Under the pieces are notes generated by a model. That model was not told the origin of the DNA. It saw only the letters and a list, made by a program, of their open reading frames with translations, and did no database searches. Positions 45,525-53,126 of a DNA stretch of 64,000 bases are shown one piece after another (the stretch's first letter is position 1; the number at the start of each line of letters is the position of its first letter). The stretch is from Paraburkholderia sp. PGU19 (lineage in GTDB: Bacteria; Pseudomonadota; Gammaproteobacteria; Burkholderiales; Burkholderiaceae): contig NZ_AP023181.1 in NCBI RefSeq assembly GCF_013426915.1, forward strand, positions 1,426,001 through 1,490,000. Direction: 5' to 3'. The position numbers and the translations under genes are program-made.

Positions 45525-45560
45525 GACCGACGTCTCGCTTGCCTCAAGCATTGCGGCTCG
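45525..45560 (-). pseudogene. Fragment of a duplicate of the 42760 gene
   Basis: This 36-base stretch matches 42841-42876 with one mismatch and encodes RAAMLEASETSV on the minus strand. Flanking DNA is unrelated and no frame continues, so it is a gene remnant. Confidence 0.6.
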
Positions 45561-45603
45561 CATCGTGACGGATCATCCACGTTCTCTGCAGATTCCTTGC
45601 CAC

Positions 45604-45637
45604 AAAAAAATACCCACCGCCAGGTATGGCCGGTGGG
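45604..45637 (-). terminator. Rho-independent terminator of the HU gene
   Basis: On the minus strand, CCCACCG pairs with CGGTGGG (45613-45619 and 45631-45637), with an inner CCA/TGG, followed by a run of seven U (45604-45610). It lies about 120 bases past the stop of the HU gene. Confidence 0.75.
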
Positions 45638-45754
45638 CATTAACACGCACCAAAAGTCAGAGACAACCTGCAACTTCTGGACGAATCAAACATGACATCG
45701 AGTCCGGCGGCATGGCAGTCCGTGCGCCTGTCATTTCATCAGATGCATCGCATC

Positions 45755-46033
45755 TCACCCGGCATTCACGGCGTCCTTGAACCCCTTGCCTGCTGTGAAC
45801 TTGACGGTCTTCGCCGCCGGGATCGTGATGGTCTCGCCCGTCGACGGGTTGCGACCCGTGCGTTCGGCGCGAGCGCCGGTCGAAAATGAGCCGAAACCGA
45901 TCAGTTGAACTGTATCGCCACGCGTCACTGCTGCTGTCACGGCCTCGAGGATGGCATCAATCGCGCCGCCCGTACTAGCCTTGCTTTCACCCGTGCTCGC
46001 CGCGACGGCGTCGATGAGTTGCTGTTTGTTCAT
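45755..46033 (-). CDS. hupB: HU family DNA-binding protein
   Basis: A 92-residue nucleoid protein that bends DNA without strong sequence preference. It starts [19 protein letters not shown] and contains [22 protein letters not shown], the beta-arm signature GRNPxTG. Length is normal. A terminator follows. It could be the beta or an accessory HU copy; the symbol is given for the family match and not from context. Confidence 0.93.
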   Translation of the reverse strand: MNKQQLIDAVAASTGESKASTGGAIDAILEAVTAAVTRGDTVQLIGFGSFSTGARAERTGRNPSTGETITIPAAKTVKFTAGKGFKDAVNAG

Positions 46034-46136
46034 GTGTGTTCTCCCTCAAAGTTTCCGCTGAATGCGGGCTGGCGTCACCCTAACGCAGGTATGAGGTAGA
46101 AAGCAACTACGAGGTTCGCGCGACGGCGTCGCGGGC

Positions 46137-46508
46137 TTGAAAATTATCGTGGAGAGCGCCGTCGACTGCTGGATAACGCGTGAGGACGTGGCCCCGCTTT
46201 TGTGGGCGGCTTTCTGGCGAAGCCGGGTGAAACCGGATGAGCGGCTGACGGTTAGTTGCACGTCGTTTTGCCTAAGGGTTCATTGCACCTACGCCGCGCG
46301 GCGTCGCTTAGAAGCGAAAAGCAACGAAAGCCCCGGATCGGTGAGTATCGTGGCCTCGTGCCGTTACACATGCGACCAGGGTTCGGAATTGACACCACAC
46401 ACACGATACTTTTCATCACGCGCCTGCCGCATGTATTGCGTTGCAGGCTGTGTCAATCGTCTTGTTGGTGTCGATGTGTTCATCGGCGGTGTGCATGGCG
46501 TACGGTGA
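46137..46508 (+). CDS. Hypothetical Cys-rich protein
   Basis: A 123-codon frame from TTG with coding-like codon use (GC-biased third positions in the first half) and a credible globular opening (KIIVESAVDCWITRED). It has nine Cys spaced in sets: 41/45/50, 75/79 and 97/101/105, suggesting metal binding. The start and reality are uncertain: no clear ribosome site. I do not recognise the family. It lies between HU and a DUF4148 gene. Confidence 0.45.
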   Translation: MKIIVESAVDCWITREDVAPLLWAAFWRSRVKPDERLTVSCTSFCLRVHCTYAARRRLEAKSNESPGSVSIVASCRYTCDQGSELTPHTRYFSSRACRMYCVAGCVNRLVGVDVFIGGVHGVR

Positions 46509-46614
46509 CATTCGTATGCGCGTGCATTGTTCAGAGTTTTGCCAGATTGAGCGTTGGTGGCTTCACGGGATCGCATTTCCTTTGAAGGATGCCGACGACC
46601 AGAAGGAGCTGATC

Positions 46615-46938
46615 ATGAAATCTTTCGTTTTCACAATCGTGGCCGCCTCAGCGTTGGCAATGCCAATCGCCGCCTTCTCGCAGACCGATGGCACTGTAAC
46701 GCGAGCGCAGGTGCGTGCAGAACTGCAGCAGTTGGAACAGGCAGGCTATGATCCCGCGAAAGGTGAGGACCCCACTTACCCTGCCGATATTCAGGCCGCT
46801 GAAGCGCGTGTGTCGGCAGGCAACGGGGCGACCGGATACGGAGGAACAGCGTCTGGCTCGTCCTCGTCGGGATCTCGGGCAGTGACCCGTCCGGCGTCTG
46901 GAGACGAAATGCGTCAGCTCTACTTTGGCGGAGAGTAA
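46615..46938 (+). CDS. DUF4148 exported protein
   Basis: A 107-residue protein: signal peptide (MKSFVFTIVAASALAMPIAA, cleaved about 22), VTRAQVRAELQQLEQAGYDPA as the DUF4148 core, TGYGGTASGSSSSG, ending QLYFGGE. AAGGAG stands eight bases before ATG at 46615. It is a close paralogue of the protein at 44442. Function is unknown. Confidence 0.9.
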   Translation: MKSFVFTIVAASALAMPIAAFSQTDGTVTRAQVRAELQQLEQAGYDPAKGEDPTYPADIQAAEARVSAGNGATGYGGTASGSSSSGSRAVTRPASGDEMRQLYFGGE

Positions 46939-47176
46939 GCCTGCCAACAACGCCCGCCTGCCGCGAGCTTCTTCGGCTTTAGCATGATGAGCGCTCGCGG
47001 CAACGGAGCCGTTTCCCCTGTCGCAATGCACTTCACAAGGTCAAAACAAACCACGAGCAGCCGACGTCGGCGCTTTCCGCATGTCATTCAATCGACAGCT
47101 TGAAATGGGCATCGAAGCGACGACGTCGGACTGGCGTACTCGCGAAGAGGTGGAAGATCCATCCGGAAGGGGCGAA

Positions 47177-47929
47177 TTAGCCCGTCTGGCCACTGCCCAG
47201 CAGCCGTTCAAGCGGTTCAGGCAGACCGCGGTTCGGCTTGACTGGCGGTTGGGCGAAACTGCCTTTCGTCGCCTTTTTCGGACCCAACCGGATAAGGCTC
47301 TCAAGCTGGGTAACCGCGCTTGACACACCATCCACTACCGGCACCGACAGTTCGTTACAGATCTCACGTGCTAACCCTGCGAGAGGCGCACCGGCGATGA
47401 TGATGACGTCGGCCCCGTCAACCTCGACCACCTCATTACACAGTGCCTTCAGTCGTCCGGCGTAGTCCTGCTGCACGCTGCCGATGTCGCGCAATGGCTC
47501 GTCAAGCGCGCGGATGCTGGCGAGCCGGCTCGCCAGATGACTGCGCTCGACGGTCTCGCGGTACCACGCCTTGATTCGCGGCGAGATCGCGATGATCGAA
47601 AAGCGCTGCCCGAGCGTCGCCGCAGTCATCAGTGAGGACTCGGTCAGCCCGACTACGGGCGAATCGATCAATTCCTTGATGCCCTGCAGCCCCGGGTCGC
47701 CGAACGCGGCGACCACGACACCATCGTAGGTACCGTGGCGTTCGGCCGCCACGCACGCGGTCGCGTACGCGCCGACGAGCGCTTCGAAGCGTGTCTCGAT
47801 GTACGCAACGCCGAACGGCGCAGTCGCGATCTCTATTTCGGTGCCGGGCGAGGCACTGCGCTGCGCCTCCGCCAGGATCAGCGTCGAGACGCTTTCGGAG
47901 ATATTGGGGTTGATTACCAGGATCTTCAT
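47177..47929 (-). CDS. Aspartate/glutamate/hydantoin racemase family protein
   Basis: A 250-residue enzyme. It opens MKILVINPNISESVSTLI, typical of hydantoin racemases, and has VVVAAFGDPGLQGIKELID and VIIIAGAPLAGLAREI in the two active-site regions. In hydantoin racemases both loops carry a Cys; here the first loop reads AFGDPG and the second AGAPLAG, so neither catalytic Cys is evident. It lies 14 bases after the dihydropyrimidinase gene and completes the operon. It probably acts on a hydantoin or a related acid; exact activity is uncertain. Confidence 0.82.
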   Translation of the reverse strand: MKILVINPNISESVSTLILAEAQRSASPGTEIEIATAPFGVAYIETRFEALVGAYATACVAAERHGTYDGVVVAAFGDPGLQGIKELIDSPVVGLTESSLMTAATLGQRFSIIAISPRIKAWYRETVERSHLASRLASIRALDEPLRDIGSVQQDYAGRLKALCNEVVEVDGADVIIIAGAPLAGLAREICNELSVPVVDGVSSAVTQLESLIRLGPKKATKGSFAQPPVKPNRGLPEPLERLLGSGQTG

Positions 47930-47943
47930 ACTGCTTTCCGATT

Positions 47944-49359
47944 TCAGAGGTCGAGATACTGCGGTTTGCCAGGAGCGAGAAACCGGCCCCGGCCCGCTTC
48001 CGGCTCGAGATAGCGGCCGCTCTCGACCAGCAGTTCGCCGCGTGACAGGCAGTGCTTCGGCCAACCCTGGACGGTTCGGCCCTCGTACGGTGTGTAGTCG
48101 ACGTTGTGGTGCAGCGCGTCGTTCGCGATGGCCACCTGCCTTGACGGGTCCCACAGCACGATGTCAGCGTCGGCACCGACCGCGATCGTTCCCTTGCGGG
48201 GATAAAGGCCGTACAGCTTCGCGGGGTTCAGGGACGTCAGTTCCACGAACTTGTGCAGCGACAGCTTTCCGCGGCTCACACCATCGAACAGCAGCGCCAG
48301 TCGCGTCTCGATGCCGGGGATACCGTTCGGGATGTGTTCGAACGAGACCTCTTTACCGCCGGGCTTCTTGCCCTGCGGATCGTCGAATGAGAACGGCGCG
48401 TGGTCGGACGAGAACACGCTGAATACGCCACGCTTTAGCGCGCTCCACACAGCCTTCTGGCTGGACGTGTCGCGCGGCGGCGGGCTGCAAACGCATTTGG
48501 CGCCGTGATAGCCGTCTTCATGGCCGAGATCTTCGGCCGTCAGGTAAAGGTACTGCGGGCAGGTCTCGGCGTAGATGTTGAGGCCGCGTCGCTGCGCCCA
48601 TTCGATCTGCTCGATCGCATCCTGGCCCGACACATGGACGATCAGGATGGGTACGTCGACGAGTTCGGAGAAGGCAATCGCACGGTGTGTCGCCTCTCGC
48701 TCGACTACGGCCGGGCGCGAAAGCCCGTGATACATGGGCGCGTAGTTTCCGGCTTCTGTGAGCCTGTCGGTCAGCCACGCGATGCAATCCGAATTCTCGG
48801 CATGCACCATGACCAGCGCCTGGTTGCGGCGTGCAACGTCCATCACCTCGAGGATCTCGCGGTCGCTGAGCTTGAGATCGTCGTAGGTCATGTAGATCTT
48901 GAAAGACGTGTACCCAGCCGCGATCAGTTCAGGCAGTTCGCGTTCCAGCACCTCGGGCGTCGGATCCGAGACGATGAGGTGGAACGCATAGTCAGTCACC
49001 GCGCGACCATCGGCGCGTTGATGGTAGTCGGCCACCGCGGCTTTGAGCGATTGCCCCTTTGCCTGTGCGGCGAACGGGATCACCGTCGTGGTGCCGCCGC
49101 ACACAGCGGCGCGAGTGCCGCTCAGGAAGTCATCCGCCATCTTCAGCCCGTCAGGCATGGGTTGATCGAGATGGCAGTGCGCGTCGATACCGCCGGGCAA
49201 CGTCAGCAGGCCGGTGGCGTCGATCTCGCGCCTGCCTGCGTCAAGATCGCGGCCCAGCGCTACGACGATGCCGTCCTTCACGCCAATATCGCAGTTGAAG
49301 CGCTCGGACGCGGTGACCACGTCGGCGTTGCGGATCACCAGATCGTACACGGTTGTCAT
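47944..49359 (-). CDS. Dihydropyrimidinase / hydantoinase
   Basis: A 471-residue metal hydrolase that opens dihydropyrimidine or hydantoin rings to carbamoyl amino acids. LPGGIDAHCHLDQP (about 60-73) has the HxH metal site; SFKIYMTYDD (about 145-154) contains the Lys that is carbamylated in this family; VHAEN, IVHVSG and SSDHAPF supply His and Asp ligands. Length is normal. It is the third gene of the MFS-decarboxylase-like-hydrolase-racemase operon and 10 bases from its upstream neighbour. Likely substrate: a hydantoin or dihydropyrimidine. Confidence 0.92.
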   Translation of the reverse strand: MTTVYDLVIRNADVVTASERFNCDIGVKDGIVVALGRDLDAGRREIDATGLLTLPGGIDAHCHLDQPMPDGLKMADDFLSGTRAAVCGGTTTVIPFAAQAKGQSLKAAVADYHQRADGRAVTDYAFHLIVSDPTPEVLERELPELIAAGYTSFKIYMTYDDLKLSDREILEVMDVARRNQALVMVHAENSDCIAWLTDRLTEAGNYAPMYHGLSRPAVVEREATHRAIAFSELVDVPILIVHVSGQDAIEQIEWAQRRGLNIYAETCPQYLYLTAEDLGHEDGYHGAKCVCSPPPRDTSSQKAVWSALKRGVFSVFSSDHAPFSFDDPQGKKPGGKEVSFEHIPNGIPGIETRLALLFDGVSRGKLSLHKFVELTSLNPAKLYGLYPRKGTIAVGADADIVLWDPSRQVAIANDALHHNVDYTPYEGRTVQGWPKHCLSRGELLVESGRYLEPEAGRGRFLAPGKPQYLDL

Positions 49360-49369
49360 GGCAGGTCTC

Positions 49370-50098
49370 TCAGGCAACTTCGGAAAACAGGCGACCCCAA
49401 CCCGCGAGCCGCGTCGTATCGTAGCCGGCGATCTTCAGCGACTTCCACACCACGGTAGCGATCGTGTCGTAGAGCGGGATGCCGTGATGCTGCTCCACTT
49501 CTGAGGCCAGATGCGCGGCATGCAGGTTGGTGCAGAAGGTGACAATCGCCTCCGGGCTTTGCCTCGCGACTTCGCGAATTTGTGTGCGCAGCGTCTCTTC
49601 CGTTACTTCGGAGAACTGGAAGTTCACCTTCAGACCGAGATGGTTTTCGGAAGAGCAGTCGATGCCGTTCTCGCGGTAATTGGCAACGATCTTCTGCTGG
49701 ACCTCCTTGAGGTACGGGGTCACCAGACCAAATTTCCTCACGCCCGTCTTGTCCAGAATCTCGTTCAGCGCCAGCACCGACGTGGTCGCGGGGATACCCG
49801 TCGCCTCCTCGATTTCGCGGCACAGGCGGCGGTCGGTCTCGAAGCCGAGCCAGCCAGATGAGGTTCCATTCCACGCAATCACATCGACATTGGCGTCTGC
49901 GAGGAGTCTGGCAGCCTGAATGATGTTGGTTGTATCGAATTGCCCGAGTGCTCTATCGGACAGCGAGATTTCGGTGACCGTGAAGCGCGAGAAATGCGCA
50001 GTGACACCGGGCAATTGGGCCACCATCGCGCTCGTAATCGGTTCGAGCGCGGTGTTGGATGACGGGGTAAGCATGCCGAGCAGGACGCGTTTGCTCAT
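49370..50098 (-). CDS. Asp/Glu racemase superfamily protein, arylmalonate decarboxylase / maleate isomerase-like
   Basis: A 242-residue protein. LTPSSNTALEP (about 10-20) binds the carboxylate and FCTNLHAAH holds Cys189. The first-loop Cys of the racemases and maleate isomerase is replaced: NGTSSGW places Gly78-Thr79-Ser80 there, as in arylmalonate decarboxylase (Gly74-Thr75-Ser76), with Tyr129 close to that enzyme's Tyr126. The residue after Cys189 is Thr, not Gly, so the match is partial. It sits 38 bases after the MFS gene and before the hydrolase. A decarboxylase or isomerase role is inferred. Confidence 0.8.
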   Translation of the reverse strand: MSKRVLLGMLTPSSNTALEPITSAMVAQLPGVTAHFSRFTVTEISLSDRALGQFDTTNIIQAARLLADANVDVIAWNGTSSGWLGFETDRRLCREIEEATGIPATTSVLALNEILDKTGVRKFGLVTPYLKEVQQKIVANYRENGIDCSSENHLGLKVNFQFSEVTEETLRTQIREVARQSPEAIVTFCTNLHAAHLASEVEQHHGIPLYDTIATVVWKSLKIAGYDTTRLAGWGRLFSEVA

Positions 50099-50136
50099 GA
50101 TGAAGTCAGCAACCAGTTATTAAAGGTGAAGAAAGC

Positions 50137-51432
50137 TCAGACGGGCAACTTACGTTCGTAGTCGATCAGCGTCGAACAGACGAAGAGGCCTACGCCTGCG
50201 GCAGCAAAAAACATCAGGGCCAGAAAGTATGAGCCAGTAGTCTGCACGATCAGGCCAACGATGATCGGAACGAGAACTCCGCCGATATTGCCGCCCAGGT
50301 TCATCAGACCGCCGAGAAAGCCGATCTTGTTGCGTGTACCGAGGATGGAAGGCAGGCACCAGTACAGACCGCACCAGCGCAGGAAAAACAACGTGGAGGC
50401 GAGCAGCACCACCACCGTCGCCGGATTCCCGACATAGGCGACCGAGAAGATCGATGCTGTGGCCAACACGGCGGCGATACCGAACAGCGTGCGCATCACG
50501 CGATTAGGCGAACCGCCCGCTGCCTTCCACTTGTCGGCGATCCATCCGCCCGCCAGTTCACCCACGAAGCCACTGAAGAAGATCGCGAAACTCGCGCCGC
50601 CCATCTGCTGGATATTGAAGCCGTGAACCTTGTTCAGATAGTTCGGCATCCAGGTGAGCAAGCCGTAGAACAGCGAGTTGAAGCACATCCATCCGAAGAA
50701 CATGCCCCATACCGAGCGATAGCGGAAGAAATCCAGGCTGCGGCCGCTGGCATGAGCCGGCTCGCTGCGGTGTTCTTCCAGCAGGGCCGCTTCGAGATAG
50801 TCGGCTTCCGCCTGATTCACTGCCGGGTGCTCGCGCGGGTTGTTACGGATGTAGTACCACGCAAACAGGCCGGCGAGCATGGTGCCCACACCCGCCACCA
50901 CGAAGGACGTGCGCCAGGATCCGAACTCGCTGATCAACCCGGAGATGATCACCGCACCGAGTGCCGCCCCCAGCGGGGCGCCACCGTCGAGCAGCGTCGC
51001 GCCGCGGCCGCGTTCGTGCCGCGTCATCCACATGGCGTTGAGCTTGCCGCCCGCCGGGTAGATCGGTGCTTCTGCAGCGCCCAGACCCAGACGGGTGAGA
51101 ATCAGCGCAGGGGCCGTCGTGCAGATGGCGGCAATGCCCTGAAAGAAGCCCCAGAACAACGTGGCGCACGCGATCACGATGCGCGGCTTGAAGCGGTCAG
51201 CCAGCATGCCGCCCGGAATCTGCATCAACGCATAGGTCCAGAAGAACGAGCTGAGAATCAGTCCCTGCACTGCAGGGGCGATGTGAAACTCCTTTGCGAT
51301 CAGCGGCATGGCCACGGACAGCGAGGCCCGGTCCACATAGTTGATCGAAATAAGCATCAACATGATCAGAAAGACTCGCCAGCGTACGCCGGTCCTGACC
51401 TCGGCCTGCACGGCCGCATTTACGGTTCGCAT
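50137..51432 (-). CDS. MFS transporter, ACS type
   Basis: A 431-residue, 12-helix permease. INYVDRASLSVAMPLIAKEF at helix 1, QIPGGMLADRFKPR after helix 2 and LGLGAAEAPIYPAGGKL at helix 4 are typical of ACS carboxylate/glucarate/galactonate importers. GGAGGAG precedes the ATG. It is the first gene of the hydantoinase operon, divergent from the GntR/FCD gene, and probably brings the substrate in. Confidence 0.9.
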   Translation of the reverse strand: MRTVNAAVQAEVRTGVRWRVFLIMLMLISINYVDRASLSVAMPLIAKEFHIAPAVQGLILSSFFWTYALMQIPGGMLADRFKPRIVIACATLFWGFFQGIAAICTTAPALILTRLGLGAAEAPIYPAGGKLNAMWMTRHERGRGATLLDGGAPLGAALGAVIISGLISEFGSWRTSFVVAGVGTMLAGLFAWYYIRNNPREHPAVNQAEADYLEAALLEEHRSEPAHASGRSLDFFRYRSVWGMFFGWMCFNSLFYGLLTWMPNYLNKVHGFNIQQMGGASFAIFFSGFVGELAGGWIADKWKAAGGSPNRVMRTLFGIAAVLATASIFSVAYVGNPATVVVLLASTLFFLRWCGLYWCLPSILGTRNKIGFLGGLMNLGGNIGGVLVPIIVGLIVQTTGSYFLALMFFAAAGVGLFVCSTLIDYERKLPV

Positions 51433-51542
51433 CTATGTCTCCTCCGTTCGCCTGATCACGGCCTTCGGGTTTCATGTCTGTGACCGGGACCGCGCTCGGC
51501 CCGGTGCGCTGCATGCGCCAACGCAGTATATGATGCCTAATT

Positions 51543-51567
51543 ATGAATTACAAGCGTCGTAATTCAT
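51543..51567. promoter_or_regulatory. Palindromic operator of the hydantoinase operon
   Basis: ATGAATTAC (51543-51551) and its exact inverse GTAATTCAT (51559-51567) with a seven-base spacer. It lies midway in the 232-base region between the MFS gene and the GntR/FCD gene, as expected for a site bound by a dimer of that regulator. Binding is inferred. Confidence 0.7.
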
Positions 51568-51664
51568 TGATTTTGTGCGTTTTTTATTTTTGTAGATAGT
51601 CTGACGAACCTGTACGACAATTAAGCAAAGACGGAAGACACAAACGGAAACAGGCGACACGGAC

Positions 51665-52357
51665 ATGAAGTCACTATCGGCGGAAACACGCAAGCGCATC
51701 AGCCTGCGCGGCACGGGTATGTACGCGGCGATCGCAGAGCAGTTGCGCGAGATGATTCTCGAAGGGGAATTGCCGCCCGGCGACCATATCGACGAGAAAG
51801 CGCTGTGCGAACAGTTCGATATATCCAGAACGCCTTTACGCGAAGCGCTCAAAACGCTGGTGACCGAGGGTCACGTGACCCACCGGCAGCACATGGGCTT
51901 TCAGGTCGCACCGATCAATAAGGACGAGATCGCCGCCATCTTTGAAGTGCTGCATGGGCTGGAGGAAACGGCCGGACGGCTCGCTGCGCAGCGTATTGAC
52001 GACAAGCAGATGAAGGTACTGCTGGAGCGCCATCGCACCATGGAAACCTATCACCGCGATGGCAAACGCACGGCCTACTACCGTGCCAACCAGAAAGTGC
52101 ATCAGCAGATCGTCGATGTCGCCAGCAATCCTGTGCTATCCGACATGTACGCGTCTTTGATGAGCAAGATCCACCGCGCGAGAGGCGCGGCCAATGCAGA
52201 TGTGCTTCGTTGGGCCGAGTCTCTTGGCGAACACAGTGAAATACTGGACGCACTGTCCAGACGCGATGGCGCGCGCCTGGCACAGCTACTGCGCGAACAT
52301 TCGGAACACACAGCGGCGGAAGTGATGAAAGTACTGCAGGCCACGAGCGGGGATTAG
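51665..52357 (+). CDS. GntR family regulator, FCD subfamily
   Basis: A 230-residue protein: winged helix-turn-helix at about residues 18-85 (GDHIDEKALCEQFDISRTPLREALKTL) and an all-helical FCD ligand domain at about 95-220, with the Asp/His metal-type positions partly visible (HQQIVDVASNPVL). It is divergent from the hydantoinase operon and has a palindrome between, so it most likely represses that operon until the substrate appears. A terminator follows at 52414. Confidence 0.9.
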   Translation: MKSLSAETRKRISLRGTGMYAAIAEQLREMILEGELPPGDHIDEKALCEQFDISRTPLREALKTLVTEGHVTHRQHMGFQVAPINKDEIAAIFEVLHGLEETAGRLAAQRIDDKQMKVLLERHRTMETYHRDGKRTAYYRANQKVHQQIVDVASNPVLSDMYASLMSKIHRARGAANADVLRWAESLGEHSEILDALSRRDGARLAQLLREHSEHTAAEVMKVLQATSGD

Positions 52358-52413
52358 CGAAGGCCCGCGAAACCCGAATGGGCGGGAGCCTCGAGTTTCC
52401 ACTCTTCCCGCCC

Positions 52414-52447
52414 GGCCTGATCTTCGACAGACGGTCAGGCCATTTTT
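52414..52447 (+). terminator. Rho-independent terminator of the GntR/FCD gene
   Basis: GGCCTGA (52414-52420) pairs with TCAGGCC (52435-52441), followed by ATTTTTATT. It lies about 60 bases after the stop codon. Confidence 0.75.
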
Positions 52448-52518
52448 ATTGACGCAGCCGCCCCGCCGGACAACAGTCGATCGTCATGGGAGGGGCTCAC
52501 GGCTTTATCGATGAACCG

Positions 52519-52938
52519 CTAGTCGTCGGCCAGAGAAAACTCGATGTCCTGCGCGCCTTCCCACAGTACGAGTTTGCCGAACGCCTCAAGATGCTCATGG
52601 CCTTCGAGCAACGTAAAGAAGTGGTTGCCGGCAAGCTGACCCATTTTGCTCGCAAAGATCGAGCTGCCGTAGACGAACAGGAATTCCGTTTCGCTGAATC
52701 CGCCGGGATACAGGAGAATATCTCCGCGTGATGCGTGGCTGGTGTGATTTTCAAACGTGAGGCCGGTATCGAAGTCGCCCAACGGAATCCATACGGCTTC
52801 GCCGCTCCAGCGGGAATGAATCACTTTGTTCCTGAACGGCAGCAATTCAATGAAGCGCTGGCAGGTACGCGGTGCTTTTTCTTCTTCCAGCCGGCCGACG
52901 AAGCGGAATGGGCCGGCGTTCACGATGATCTTTTTCAT
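52519..52938 (-). CDS. DUF3830 (cyclophilin-like fold) protein
   Basis: A 139-residue protein with alternating strands and the DUF3830 features PRTCQRFIELLPF, HSRWSGEAVWIP and GDILLYPGG. The fold is cyclophilin-like. Such genes tend to travel with Asp/Glu racemase-like and amidohydrolase genes, as here, and may bind or act on their substrate. Convergent to the GntR gene; the ribosome site is weak. It probably has its own promoter. Confidence 0.82.
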   Translation of the reverse strand: MKKIIVNAGPFRFVGRLEEEKAPRTCQRFIELLPFRNKVIHSRWSGEAVWIPLGDFDTGLTFENHTSHASRGDILLYPGGFSETEFLFVYGSSIFASKMGQLAGNHFFTLLEGHEHLEAFGKLVLWEGAQDIEFSLADD

Positions 52939-53126
52939 GTTGTCGTTGAGAGTCGAGTGCGCATTGAGGGGCCGCCGGTCCTTGTCGACCGGGTGGAGTT
53001 GAATGCCGTTTCATGTGCAATTTGACGCTGTTACAGACGACTTGTCGAGCATATTGACTATAGCTTGAAGCATACGTGACCGTGTCCCGACCGGCTTTGC
53101 AGGCTTCCCCAAGACGCTTCCGCACC

